From Elgaria multicarinata webbii (taxonomy: Eukaryota; Chordata; Lepidosauria; Squamata; Anguidae): DNA of 64,000 bases. This document shows, piece by piece, positions 11,477 to 22,775 of this stretch; within the stretch, counting starts at the first letter, position 1; each line of letters begins with the position of its first letter. The position numbers and the translations under genes are program-made. The notes beneath the pieces are model-generated. The model did no database searches. It worked only from the letters and a program-made list of their open reading frames with translations, and was not told where the DNA came from. The stretch is taken from assembly GCF_023053635.1 (NCBI RefSeq), contig NC_086180.1, forward strand, positions 92,109,447 through 92,173,446. The letters are read 5' to 3'.

Positions 11477-11710
11477 ACCACTTTAACCACACATTTTTGT
11501 CAACTATGCATTAGCCATCTATAGAATTTCACCATTCTTCCTCTTGATATTATGGCTAGCCAGCTCCTGTTTAGTGATCTATTAAGACTGCATTCTAAGC
11601 ACATGTATTACAGAATAACTCCAATTGAACTCAGTAGAACTTGCATGTAAGTATACTGCTTAGGGTCATGCAGTACTAATGTTTAAAAAATGAGTACACG
11701 GTGGGACATG
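11477..11710 (+). repeat. 235-bp duplicated segment, copy 1 (uninterrupted)
   Basis: The segment from TTAACCACACATTTTTGTCA to the GGTCATGCAGTACTAATG region occurs again at 14512-15655 with about 90 % visible identity. There a ~920-bp transposon splits it. Its middle (AACTCCAATTGAACTCAGTA) resembles the short palindromic repeat that is common in this window. Confidence 0.75.
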
Positions 11711-11779
11711 GAGAGTCCATAGGCTTCAGCTGTACAATTACCTGAGCATTATCATTCATTCTTGTGACTACTCTCAATC

Positions 11780-12179
11780 CCACCAACATCCCAGGCACGC
11801 CTGATGGGTATGCAGGAGAGGGCCTTCTTGGTGGCTGCTCCAAGGCTCTGGAGCTACCTTCCCAGAGAGGCTAGCCTGGCTCCCTCTGTGCTACAGTTGC
11901 GGAGACAGGCAAGAACTTTTTCGTTCCGGCAGGCTTTTGGAACTACTCTAGACCTGTGTTAATGTATTGGATCCCCCCCACACACACACACACATACACA
12001 CTTTTTTTAATCTGTTACAGTTCTTTTTTTAAAAATTAACATGTTGTTAATTTTACTGTAGGTCTAATTCTATTTTAACTTTTGTAATTTATATTTATAT
12101 GTTTTAATTGTACATGTTTTAATCTTGTAGGAGTACTGCACAGAAAAGGCAGGATATTAATAATAATAATAATAATAAT

Positions 12180-12213
<34 letters not shown>
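11780..12213 (+). mobile_element. L2 LINE C-terminal remnant plus (AAT)n(AAC)n tail
   Basis: Translation near 11810-11945 gives the L2 end-of-ORF pattern (AFLVAAPRLWSYLPRE, then RRQARTFSFRQAF). An AT-rich 3' region and a compound (AAT)n/(AAC)n microsatellite at 12155-12213 follow. It is an inactive fragment. Confidence 0.7.
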
Positions 12214-12215
<2 letters not shown>

Positions 12216-12235
12216 TTGGGACTCCAAGGAAGCAT

Positions 12236-12400
12236 AATTTATTCATTTATTTTATTTATTTATTACATTTTTATACCACCCAATAACCAAAGCTCTCTCA
12301 TGGTAATGCTCAGCTGAGTGCATGTCTGGAATCAACTGTTGACCAATTTGGCTATTGGACAGTATGGAAATGCAATAAATGAATAAATAAATTCAGAAAC
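12236..12400. mobile_element. Two L2 3' tails facing each other
   Basis: 12239-12310 is a minus-strand tail (ATACCACCCAATAACCAAAG preceded by TTTA repeats). 12345-12395 is a plus-strand tail (GGCTATTGGACAGTATGGAA, then AATAAATG repeats). Confidence 0.55.
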
Positions 12401-12760
12401 ATAGAACTACCACCTGGGATGCAATTGTAAGCGGCCCAGTCCTATCTGGGGCCATTATTTCCTGGAGCCAGCTGCTGCTTCAGTGGCATTTCCACTTCTC
12501 ATTGGCTATTTCTTTTTCTTCCTTCTGAACTGAATGATCCCACCCAATTAAGGACCACATGGGATGATGTCATGATACTGTCATTGTACAACAGGAAATA
12601 AATTAAGATGACATTTCTTCAAGGAGTGGCCCCAAAACATTGGTCCAAAATGGCAGGCATTTATTTATTTTTGAGACAGTCCAAAATGTTCACAAAATCT
12701 GTAAGGAGTTTCATCTCAGTCCACATATCCAGCCACTGTTTGTTTAGTACATAACTCCCA

Positions 12761-12907
12761 CACTAGAGGCCTTCAAGAGGCAGCTGGACAAGCATCTGTC
12801 AGGGATGCTTTAGGGTGGATTCCTGCATTGAGCAGGGGGTTGGACTCGATGGCCTTGTAGGCCCCTTCCAACTCTACTATTCTATGATTCTATGATTCTG
12901 TGATTCC
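12761..12907 (+). mobile_element. CR1 LINE 3' end
   Basis: It reads CACTAGAGGCCTTCAAGAGG, then GGTTGGACTCGATGGCCTTG, and ends in ATTCTATG octamers. The octamer terminus is diagnostic of CR1. The fragment is strongly 5' truncated. Confidence 0.9.
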
Positions 12908-13094
12908 TACACTACGTTAAAAAAACAAAAACAAGACATACTTGTAAAGTATTGTAGTATGAATCAACTACTTGAAATTTATACTTTATACTTGTAACCA
13001 AATATAAAGCATTTAATTTGTTATGGTACCATCTATATGGTGATTCTGCTGCACAGACACTATTGAAAAGAACAGGAGGTCAATGGTGCTCTTG

Positions 13095-13095
13095 C

Positions 13096-13144
<49 letters not shown>

Positions 13145-13520
13145 TTATTTATTTCTTACCTGCCTCTCCCTTTGGATCGTGGTGGGGAACAACATTAGCG
13201 CAGGAATCAACATATTTTTAAAAAAATTCTTGATTTTACATTAATCTAGGTAGGCCTGCCAGAAAGGGCTAGTCTTCAAAGCTGCCTTAAAATCACAGAG
13301 GGAGTTAATATTACTAATCTCCTTCGGCAGGCCATTCCATAATCCAGGGGTGACAGAAGAAAAGGTCCTCTGGGAAACTGATGTCAGCCTAGTCTTGGCT
13401 GACTGAAGTAAGTTCTCCCCAGAGGACCTGAGTGTGCGGGGCGGACTGTATGAGAGAAGGCGATCCCGCAGGTAACTTGGACCCAAACTCTATATGTCCC
13501 AGTCACCTCACGGGACCTTG
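13095..13520 (-). mobile_element. L2 LINE, C-terminal ORF remnant and 3' tail
   Basis: The minus-strand frame at 13241-13486 encodes SYLRDRLLSYSPPRTLRSSG, then PGLWNGLPKEISNINSLCDF and KAALKTSPFWQAYL, the standard L2 C-terminus. The tail runs down to the (AAT)n at 13099-13145. It is 5' truncated and only the last ~80 codons remain. Confidence 0.8.
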
Positions 13521-14511
13521 CACGGACCACCCCAGTGGATTGGTGCCCTTAGTTATCTTGACTGCAAACATCACTTTTGTAATTTTTCAAAGAAATTATC
13601 ATTTCAGATCATTATCATTTTATGATAGTAATACTCATACTGATTATTCAAATCTGCACTGGACTCTCGAAGAGGGCAAATTGCTTCATTTAACATAACC
13701 CAGAAAGCTACTGTTACATCAGAGAGATGGAATGCCGCCCTTAAACTCTAATGCCAATAATTGCCTTTGGACTTCCACACAAAGAGGTTTTGGTCTTCAA
13801 ACTCTCTGGAAGGGGTTGTCTGTAATTGCTTTAATGTACAATCACTCCCAGAATGAAAGGGAAAATGACATATGTTTGGAAAGTTCAGTCAGAATAGTGC
13901 AAACAAGCAATGCTATTATGCAAAATGGTGAAGGAGCCTCCTGTTCTGAGGTTGTGCTTCAGATCAGAGATTGTTTTATGGCACATGGTGAACAGACACA
14001 TTGTTGCTGTAAAGACATAATGGTAGCCATTGGTCTAACCACAAAAACACCCCACGAAGCATCCACATTTGGTTAAACCCATTTGTCTGAAATCATACCA
14101 GGAAACCAGGCTGACATTATATAGTTTTTATGTCTGGCTTCTTCTTAAGTTTGATCCATAAAATAGTTATTCTCCATTTCCACATGGGAAAATGTAGCAT
14201 TTCCATTACCACATGCCAGAATAGTCTACTACAGATGCTTTGTCATTGTTGTGCCCGCTGTTAACCCCTCCAGTCTTAAAGATCCCCTTTGAGAATGCAC
14301 TGGCCAAAATGGCAATACCTGAGCCCCAGAAGTGTTCTCAGCTAGGCCTTTGAAGTACAGTACTTTAAAGTATTCAGTACAAGTTAGGAAAGAAGGACTC
14401 TTAACATAGTCAAGGTGTTGTAAAATGTTTTGCTCACAATCGCATTAACAAGCAAAAGAAGCAATTAATTGGTGATAGGTGATGATGATGATGATGAAGA
14501 TGATGATTATA
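13521..14511. other. Intergenic, nothing recognised
   Basis: A 114-codon frame at 13732-14076 has no recognisable domain or splice context. A short (GAT)n run lies at about 14480-14506. Confidence 0.5.
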
Positions 14512-15655
14512 TTTAACCACACATTTTTGTCAACTATGCATTAGACATCTATAGAATTTCACCATTTTTCCTCTTTATATTATGGCTAACCAGCTCCTGT
14601 TTAGTGATCTATCAAGACTGCATTCTAAGCACATGTATTACAGAATAACTCCAATTGAACTCAGTAGAACTTAAAATTTCCGGAAATTTTGAAGCCATAG
14701 GAAAACAACTTTTTTTTCCAGGGGGTTTCGGGGGGAAACGAAAATTTTTGAAAAATTGAAATAATGCAATATTAGCTCTTTTTTAGAGATTGAAAGTCTC
14801 TTTGTTACTTTAGGAACATAAAATGTAATTATGTCCAAGTTGGTTTGGCATAAAATTATTACATTTGGTATATTAAAAGTACAGTGTATTACAAATTGAA
14901 TTTACTTTTTTACTTTTTTAAAAAAAACTTTTTTTTTTTTTTTGGTAACAAATGGAGCTACAAGCTCCTGAACTGTAAGGAACCTCTTTGGTTTTGCCAG
15001 TTTATGAGGAGTAGGCAAAAAACAATTAAAAACAACAACAGAGGAAACCATCAATATTACTAACAAAGAAAATTATTTATGTCTCCGCTAGTCCTCCATA
15101 GTGTCAAGCAGACATAACTCACCCATTCCCATAAAAAGAACTGAGAAAAAGGGGGGGACCAAGATTCAATGAATATGCATGAAATTTAAACAGACTCGAT
15201 TTCTGAGCTATAGCTATCACTATCAGTTTCAGTCTCTGCTTCAGTGGCAGTGCTGCCCCCTAGAGGCAGAAATGCATCTTGCTCTTGCATTTGAGAGTTG
15301 TAGTCTGAATTTGCGACCTAGGACTTGCTTGTCCTCACTGCACAGAAATTGTAATAATCTGATACGGTTCATAGTTTTTAGAAATCATTTCAAGAAGTAA
15401 ATATCTGAACATTTTATTCATCATGCTAAAATAAAACATCCCATAATCCATTTTTCTTCATTTCCTTCAATTTTTCCAATTTTTCAGAAAAACAAAACAA
15501 AAAAGGCTTCGGGGGGAAACAAGGGGGGGGAATGTTTTTTTCTGAATTTTTTCGGGGGTTTTCCAGGCCTTCACATCTCTAAACTTGCATATTAGTATAC
15601 TGCTCAGGGTCATGCAGGACTAATGTTAAAAAAAAAAGTCATGGAGGGCACATGT
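14512..15655 (+). repeat. 235-bp duplicated segment, copy 2 (split by a transposon)
   Basis: 14512-14671 matches 11477-11645 and 15593-15655 continues the match. The intervening 14672-15592 is absent from copy 1, which acts as the empty site. Confidence 0.75.
14672..15592. mobile_element. ~920-bp palindromic DNA transposon
   Basis: The arms mirror each other: TTTGAAGCCATAGGAAAAC with GTTTCGGGGGGAAAC on the left, and the complement of GTGAAGGCCTGGAAAAC with CGGGGGGAAAC on the right. AACTT flanks both sides, and the intact paralogue at about 11645 reads AGAACTTGCATG. The left end looks altered relative to the right end (TAGAGATGTGAAGGCC), which resembles hAT termini. It has no coding capacity. 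Confidence 0.6.
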
Positions 15656-15660
15656 TGAGT

Positions 15661-15885
15661 CCACTTCAGACAAGCTGGAGCGTGTTCAGAGGAGGGCAAA
15701 GAGTATGATCAGGGGTCTAGAAACAAAGTCCTATGAGGAGAGACTGAAAGAACGGGGCCTGTTTAGCCTGCAGAAGAGACGATGGAGGGGAGACATGAGA
15801 GCACTCTTCAAATACTTGAAAGGTTGTCACACAGAGGAGGGCCAGGATCTCTTCTCGAGTTACAGCGGCACCAGAAAAAAAAATC
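15661..15885 (+). mobile_element. CR1 LINE 3'-region fragment
   Basis: It translates around 15700-15850 to a CR1-type segment (RGLETKSYEERLKERGLFSL, then MRALFKYLKGCH). The match stops abruptly near 15860-15885. Confidence 0.8.
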
Positions 15886-16525
15886 TGGGGGTGCACAGGA
15901 GGGGCAAAGCATATTTCTAGGTGGGCGGGCTGTATCCCACACGTTCAGTTACCCAACGATAATTGGTGGGGTCGAAAGCGGTTTCCCTGGAGGCAGAGCC
16001 AAGGGGATCACCCCCTCTCAGAAACCTTTCCATTATAATACAGGGAAAGCCACTTGTGGCAGAGCCCACTTATTGAAAGCAAAGGGAGGTGGGAAAGGAA
16101 GAAGCCCATTTCACACACAGGTAAGCAGGCAGCAGGCAAATAAGAGTCCATGACTGCAAGAGAGAATGAGTTTGGGTTACATAATTGTAGCATAGTATGT
16201 TCCCAGAATCAGTAGAAAGCAGGCTTTCTTAAGTGTCTTAAAAAAAAAAACACACAATTTATCCAGGGTATGTCACAACACAGAGAAAGGTATAATGCTT
16301 AAATAGTTAGTTGATAAGAATTCAAATACTTAACTATTTTATCATGAATTAACATGCGTTCGATAAGATTCCATATTTTGTACAATAAAGTAAATTATAC
16401 TATATAGAACATAAAGTGAACAAAGGCACAATATATAATTGCATATACGTTTGACCCAAGAATGGGTAAAACCACATAGGTTTTTCAAAATAATAAAGGC
16501 AGCAATCCAATTTACAATACTGACA
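15886..16525. other. Intergenic, nothing recognised
   Basis: 15930-16150 is GC-richer than its flanks. No coding or repeat identity could be supported. Confidence 0.45.
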
Positions 16526-16528
16526 AAG

Positions 16529-16734
16529 AACTTGTCATCATTTAAGTACTAAAAACTGTATAACCATACTTCAGCGTGTAAATCATGTACATATTTGGAG
16601 CACTTAAAGCTGTATGAAAATTCTTCAGCGAGAAGAAAACTTAAAGCTGTATGAGCATTCTTCAGCATCTAAATCATGAATGTCAGCAGTATGGTTAAAC
16701 AGTTTTTAGTACTTAAATGATGACAAGTTTTCTG
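16529..16734. repeat. ~205-bp hairpin: 40-bp inverted repeat
   Basis: The left arm (16529-16569, CTTGTCATCATTTAAGTACT) is mirrored by the right arm (16692-16734). The arms differ by about one base in the core. The ~120-bp spacer holds two direct CTTAAAGCTGTATG units. It abuts a CR1 fragment and is MITE-like, but no TSD was resolved. Confidence 0.7.
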
Positions 16735-16735
16735 T

Positions 16736-17062
16736 TTGAAGTTTGTTTCTGTTTTCCAGAGTATTAGCTATCCCACCCAATTTTTGTCATCTGCAAATCT
16801 GATAAGCATTCCCTGCACTTCTTCGTCCAAGTCATTAATTAAAAATGTTGAAGAGCACTGGGCCCAGGACACAGCCCTGCTCGTTACCTTCCCCCAGTTT
16901 GAGAAGGTACCGTTGATAAGCACTCTTTGAGTCCGATTCTGTAGCCAACTGCGGAACCACCTAATAATTGTTCCACTTTTAGCTAGTTTGCTAATCAGAA
17001 TATCATGTGGTACTTTGTCAAAAGCTTTGCTGAAGTCAAGATATATTATGTCCACAGCATCC
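16736..17062 (-). mobile_element. CR1 LINE reverse-transcriptase fragment
   Basis: The minus-strand translation contains VDIIYLDFSKAFDKVPHDIL, then WFRSWLQNRTQRV, then [18 protein letters not shown]. These are CR1 RT palm motifs, with FADD as the catalytic aspartate box. It is a partial and inactive copy. Confidence 0.9.
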
Positions 17063-17089
17063 CCACAGTCCACTAGGGAGGGAGAGTTT

Positions 17090-17855
17090 GGGAGACCAAG
17101 TCCCATGAGGAAAAGTTGAAGGAACTGGGTATGTGTAGCCTGGAGAAAAGATGACTATCATTAAATATTTGAAGGGCTGTTACATAAATGCTAGAAGATA
17201 TTTGTTTTCTGTGCTACAGATGGTAGGACCAGAGCCAATGGGTTCAAATGTCAAGAAATGATTTTGAGGATCAGCTCACAGGGGGAACTCACATTTCCTT
17301 ACCATCGCTTCTCTGCCTCCACTTTTTCCCCTCATTACTTCCTCTTTCCCCTCTAGGAAGTAAACAAAGGAAGTAAACAAAGGAAGTAAACAAAGAACTC
17401 ATGGCCCGTTCAGGGGCAGATTTTATCATACTGCTTTTCCTACACACAGCAGGATATCACAGCACATTCTGGTGGTTTTTTTTTTTTAAAAAAAGACAGA
17501 TTCAAAAAGGTCTATTTTATGACAGAAGAACAAGTGGAAGGAGTGGAAGGTGTGCGGAACATGGACGTCATCATCTAAAGAACGTGTGCATATCTGTAAG
17601 TGGGCGGTAGGGAGTGTGCGATAAATCTCAGAGACTAAACATTAGGAAGAACTTCCTGATGGCACAAGCTAAACTGTGGAACAGACTGCCTTGGAAGGTG
17701 GTGAACTGTCCTGGTTTTTAAGCAGAGGTTGGTTGGCCACTTATCTGAGGAGCAAGATTGGAATTGTATATTAGTAGATTTCCTGCATTCACAGTGGGGT
17801 GGTATAGACTAGGCGGCTTTTGAGGTGTCTTCTAACTCTGTATTTTTTAAACCCC
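17090..17855 (+). mobile_element. CR1 LINE 3' region split by an insertion
   Basis: 17090-17265 (ACCAAGTCCCATGAGGAAAA region) and 17626-17855 (CTAAACATTAGGAAGAACTT region) are consecutive parts of one CR1 3' end. The ~360 bp between them (about 17268-17620) is foreign: it carries an AAGTAAACAAAGG triplication and ends GGAGTGTGCGATAAA, resembling the right-hand part of family B elements. Confidence 0.75.
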
Positions 17856-18599
17856 TGAATGAATCATATCTTGCCCATCTTCTTGGGACATGCCCAGTAA
17901 ATTTAGGAGAATGGGCACTCTTCGGCTACCCCATTGCCTCAAAATGTTTTCTGGGATGATGGGACTCACAAAAACATGTTGACTGACCTTTTCTGAACAA
18001 TTATTGTTCTTGTATAGTAGAAAACAGGGCCATGGCTATGAAATACTGGCATCGTTGGATTTTAATTAATCACCCCTCTCTCTTTCATACATGATCTCAC
18101 AGAGGATCATTCCTCCAAAGCAGCGAATGCTAATACAAATTAGAGCCTATCTTCCGAGAAGAGGTAATTGGGAGATTAATTCCAAAGCTAATGAACATCA
18201 TGTTATAATGAAAATATGCTTGGTAAATGAAAGCCAAGAGAGGAACACAGGTTATTTTTCTCTGTTCTTTTTAAAATGGATTTGTCAATTCATAGAATTT
18301 GTTTCAAGTTTTTCCAAGAGATGCTTTCATATATATAATTAGCTCATTTCATTTTGTTAATTTATATTAAATAATTTATGTTGCTTAGAAGTTTTCCCAC
18401 AACCGCCCCCACCCCACCGAAACAACAGCACACTTATGCAGCTGCTATTCATTTCAATGGAACTTGCACAGAACAACTTGCAGGTGGATTATGCCCAAAA
18501 TCAAAAAGGTTGAGGTTTTTCTTGCAACTGTGTCCTAATGATTTCAGGAACTACTTTAAGTAGTTCTAACTAGCATACATCATCAATGCCTCTTGTGGG
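17856..18599. other. Intergenic, nothing recognised
   Basis: AT-rich. No gene or named repeat could be supported. Confidence 0.45.
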
Positions 18600-18985
18600 G
18601 CGGCATTCTCGTATACAATGCAGCAGCCAGATTGCTGCTGCAAGAAGATCCAAACATATAAGAACAACTCTGGCTCACTTGAACTGGCTACCTGTATGCT
18701 TCTGAGTCCAATTCAAAGTTTTAACATATAAAGCCTTACACAGCTTGGGACTGCAATACCTTGACAGAGCACCTCTTCTGGCATGAACTTACCTGTATGC
18801 TATGTTCAGCATCTAAGGCCCTCCTCCAGGTGTGGAAACATGTTGTCTCTATCTGTTTATATGTTTTTATATAAATAGTTTTACACTTTGTATAATGCAT
18901 TTGTAATGGTTTTTAATCTTTGTAAACCACGCAGAGAGCTTCGACTATGTGGCAGTATAGAAATGTAAATCATCATCATCATCAT
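18600..18985 (+). mobile_element. L2 LINE fragment with 3' end
   Basis: The eroded coding part resembles the L2 run of NAAARLLLQ, LAYKALH-like and YL-EHL motifs in broken frames. The 3' end is TTGTAAACCACGCAGAGAGC, then ATGTGGCAGTATAGAAATG, then a (CAT)n tail. It links the CCGCCCAGAGAGC tail family seen elsewhere in the window to L2. Confidence 0.7.
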
Positions 18986-18989
18986 AATT

Positions 18990-19300
18990 TATTTTATTTA
19001 TTTATTAATTAAAACATTTATATCCTGCCCTATATCTCAAGGATCTCAGGACAGCATTCAGATAAAATCATACATATCAAATAGAACAATAAATATACAA
19101 TTCTCAAACAAATTAAACTATTAATATGTTAAAACCAATATGAAATTTTTAAAAAGCAAAATCCAATTAAAACAAGACAGTTTGCAGGCTGGTGGATTTA
19201 GCCATCAAAGGCTTTGCTAAAAAGCCGTGTCTTAACCTTGTGCTGAGATAAAGCCAGTGCCAGCACCAGTCAGGCCTCCAGGGAGAGGGCGTCATCACCA
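18990..19300 (-). mobile_element. L2 LINE 3' fragment, reversed
   Basis: TTTATTTATTAATT leads into TATATCCTGCCCTATATCTC and then an AT-rich body, ending in AAAGCCGTGTCTTAACCTTG, an antisense L2 C-terminal remnant. Confidence 0.55.
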
Positions 19301-19501
19301 TCGTCATCAACAACCACATGGTTCAGAACCCCAGTTGTGCATTTATGAAAAGCGGCTTCCTCGGGTGTGAGTTTCTTATACCCTTTCCCCTCCAATCATT
19401 TTTGTACTGATCTTTGCCCTGTGATATCTGTACAGGGAGTAAAAAGCATCTGCTCTGGCTTGAATGAGAAGAGACCAGAAAGGAAACAGTTATGTAGCTC
19501 C

Positions 19502-20013
19502 TGTAAGGGATGGGTGAATGTTACTGGGGCTGGTCTGTCTTTTAACGTGTTAATTTTATTATTATGGTTCATAGGAAGAGGGAGATAAGAGGCCCAGCTG
19601 CATGGGGGAGAATGACCAGGAACTGCCTGAGGCATGTCCGTTTGGCCTTGAGAGACATTAACATCTCAGGCGGAGGTGTGAAAGAACTACCTATGAAAAG
19701 CCAAGGGGAGGGGGAAGGAGTTGGACAAAAAAAACTATAAAGTGTACTTTGTGGGGGGAGTTCAGCGCGGCTGGCTGACTCCATGGCTGGGTGATGTATG
19801 AACTGTAATTTTTAGTTTTCTGGCTTGCTTTTTCTGGGTTCTTATATATATGCATGTTTTAATAGTTTTTAGTATGCTAATCCCATGTAACCTACCCTTA
19901 TCCTGAAATAAAGGACTTAAACCTCCAGATTTGTGAGCTGTGTGTGTCCGTTCTGGGGATCTGTGCTAAATCCAGTCTAAGGGCCAGCTTGGCTGGTGCG
20001 TGCTTCCTTTACA
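19502..20013 (+). mobile_element. Solo LTR of an endogenous retrovirus or Gypsy-like element (fossil)
   Basis: A 512-bp segment begins TGTAAGGGA and ends TTCCTTTACA, giving imperfect terminal inverted repeats of the TG...CA type. It is flanked by the 5-bp duplication GCTCC (19497-19501 and 20014-20018). A TATA box (TATAAAG, 19736-19742) and a polyadenylation signal (AATAAA, 19907-19912) lie in the expected U3-R order. No internal gag, pol or env sequence adjoins it, so this is a solo LTR left by recombination. Family and age cannot be set from one copy. Confidence 0.75.
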
Positions 20014-20018
20014 GCTCC

Positions 20019-22252
20019 TCCCTCTGCTGTTGCCTGCTGAAATGTGCAGTCTCCCAAGCCTGCTTTTGGTTAAATAATACTACTAAAAAGAAAAACTCGG
20101 ACAAAGGTCTGTATGGTTGAATATAACATCTCATTGGCCCTTGGTTTGTCAGTCCCTTCTGCATCGTGTACAGCTCCTTCTGCAGGGTGTATACATAGGG
20201 TCTCACTCCCAGGCTGCTCTGCAAATATCAACCCTGAGGCCCCTTTGAAAAGCAAAGATCTCTCCTAAGAGGAGGGAGTCCCACTGTTTTGGTCTGACAC
20301 ACAGTGGGATAGCTAAGTGTTTAAAGGAATTTCCCAATAGACAGCATATTGGTTGCAAGTTAGTCCTTTTGTATTAGGGAGTATTCACTTGACGCCATGC
20401 CTTATTTGGAATGCACATCAAATCACCTGGAGACCCCACATCAATGGAAGTTATGTGGGTGCCTGAATCAGAGAGAATAGGTCCTTGAATCTGTTGAGGG
20501 CAGGAAGGGGAAAGGCCCAAGGGGTATAAATCTAAAGAAATAGGTTCATGTTATTCTTTGAACTCCTATCGTGCTCGTCCCATTTCTTTTTTCTCCTCCT
20601 CCTTTCTGTTTCCCTGTAATTGGTTTCTGTAAGTCTACTATTGTAACCAGTAGCCTTATCTCTACCTATAAAGCACAAAATATGTGTGTGTGATGTATGT
20701 CCAGAAACATTTACCCACTTCCAGATTAGTTAGAAACTTGAAATTTGACATGCTGATAGATCTGGTTGCACAAGGTACCAGAAAAATCTAAAAACACAGA
20801 ATTTGGGGTTTTAAGTATTTTAAGGAATAAAAACCAAGGCTTGTGCCTACAACTCCCAGCATGACTTGGGTGGGAGGCCAGACTTACTGGCCTGTGGCGG
20901 TCATTCTGAGTGCATGGGCAGGTTGTCGCAACCCAAATTCTAAGGTTGGTCTCAAGTAGTCAGTCCAATTCCACATAAAAGGAAACAGCCCACATAAATG
21001 GGCTGCAGCCACTTGCAGTGCCTCCTCCTCCTCCTGCCCTCTGTGTGGTTTTAAAAGAGTAACTAGATACAACAGTGTGACTTTGAAGGGCTAAACATGC
21101 TCACACCATCCTGATACCGCTGTTTTCTCAGAATCTGGGGGAAGCAAATGCACAGCCTTTGCCCTTCAGAGGGAGGGAGGGAGGGGAGGCACTCTACACA
21201 TGCCCAGAAACAGACCCAATGAAGTGGGGAAGTGCCTGGCCCAGTCCCGGCACTTCAGAACAGGCTCCTCATGGAGCCCCTTGGTGGGTGAGAAGAGCAG
21301 GCGGAGGCAGTCCAGGCAGGACTTGGCTGGAGCTGGCCATGTCCACTGAGAGCCACTTACCTCCCCGTTGATTCTACTCCTCAACGCTCTTATCAATGAG
21401 CAGCATTGGCAACAGGGGGTGTCTCAGAGGACGCGGGCACCTGCGGGCTGCCAAAGGCATGCTGGGAGGTGTAGTACTGGCATGTAGAGTGGCTGGGTTT
21501 AAATAAAGTACGGGTTAGCAAACCAGGTCACTATCTCTTAGTCCTAACTCAGCTCCCACTTTCCTGGCCTCTCAATAAATATCTTTGTTCTCCTGCTAAC
21601 TGACTTTCTCCCACTGCCACTAACCCCGCCCACCTTCCCATTCTAGCCTCAGCTGTCAGTCATTGCTCCATTCACTCTTCTGTTTCAATGGTATTGTCAG
21701 GCTTTTACATAAAAATCATAAACTTTATTCAGTCATTCTTGCATCTGTCTTAGAATGTTGTGGTTTAGTTATAACAGGAAAAACACACAGCAGAGAAAGT
21801 CTCACCAAGCTAAAAGGCCTTGGAAAATAAAATTTTCAAAAAATTCATGTGGCACTGGAAAGCCATTAATGCAGCCACTAGGCAAGCCTGCCTGGGAAAA
21901 AGAAATCCCTAAGCAGGATGCCACAACTAAGACGGCCCGCTCTCCAGTTGTCTTCCACCACACCTCAGATGGGGTTCAAAGATTAACACATTATTCAGGG
22001 ACCTGGGCTTATGCCTACAACTCTCAGCATGCCTTGAGCGGGAGGGAAGATTTTCTGGGCTTTGGCAGCCATCATCTGGAAGTGGCTTGCCATCCTGGGC
22101 CTGAAAGGAGAGTGCCTGGGGCCGGCTGCCTCAGTCGCTAGGCACCATCGGGAGTGGAAGGGTGCAGCTCCAACCACATTGCAGACTGAACTAACCATCA
22201 GTCAGTCAGCCAGCTGCCTCCCTCATGGGCGCCAATAGCAGAGTTCAGCATA
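20019..22252. other. Intergenic, repeat debris
   Basis: No gene. Copies of a short ACAACTC-CAGCATG repeat lie at about 20850, 21455 (reversed) and 22018. A block at 21245-21310 (CGGCACTTCAGAACAG, TTGGTGGGTGAGAAG) recurs at 22780-22830. A broken 128-codon frame at 21755-22141 has no known domain. Confidence 0.45.
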
Positions 22253-22775
22253 AAATCATAGAATAGCAGAGTTGGAAGGGACCTACAAGGCCATCAAGTC
22301 CAACCCCCTGCTAAGTGCAAGAATCCACCCTAAAGCATCCCTGACAGATGGTTGTCCAGCTGCCTCTTGAAGGCCTCTAGTGTGGGAGAGCCCATGACAT
22401 TAGGGTGACAATATGAAAAGGAGGACAAGGCTCTTGTATCTTTAACAGTTGCATAGAAAAGGGAATTTCAGCAGGTGTTATTTTTTGTATATATGGAGAA
22501 CCTGGTGAAATTCCTTCTTCATCACAACAGTTAAAGCTGCAGGAGCTGTACTAGAGTGACCAGATTTAAAAGAGGGCAGGGCACCTGCAGCTTTAACTGT
22601 TGAGATGAAGAAGGAATTTCACCAGGTTCCCCATATATACAAATGACACCTGCTGAAATTTCCTTTTCAATACAACTGTTAAAGATACAGGAGCCCTGTC
22701 CTCCTTTTCATATGGTCACCCTACATGACATTCCTAGGGAACTGGTTCCATTGTCATACTGTTCTAACAGTCAGG
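22253..22775 (-). mobile_element. CR1 LINE 3' end, interrupted by a MITE
   Basis: It starts with ATCATAGAATAGCAGAGTTG, the complement of the CR1 octamer end, and runs to 22400. It resumes at 22732 with TCCTAGGGAACTGGTTCCAT. The gap is exactly the family A MITE plus its 8-bp duplication. Confidence 0.9.
22401..22723. mobile_element. hAT-type palindromic MITE (family A) inside CR1, exact 8-bp TSD
   Basis: The termini are TAGGGTGACAATATG and CATATGGTCACCCTA. CATGACAT flanks it at 22393-22400 and 22724-22731. Removing the element restores a continuous CR1, so it is younger than that CR1. Confidence 0.92.
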
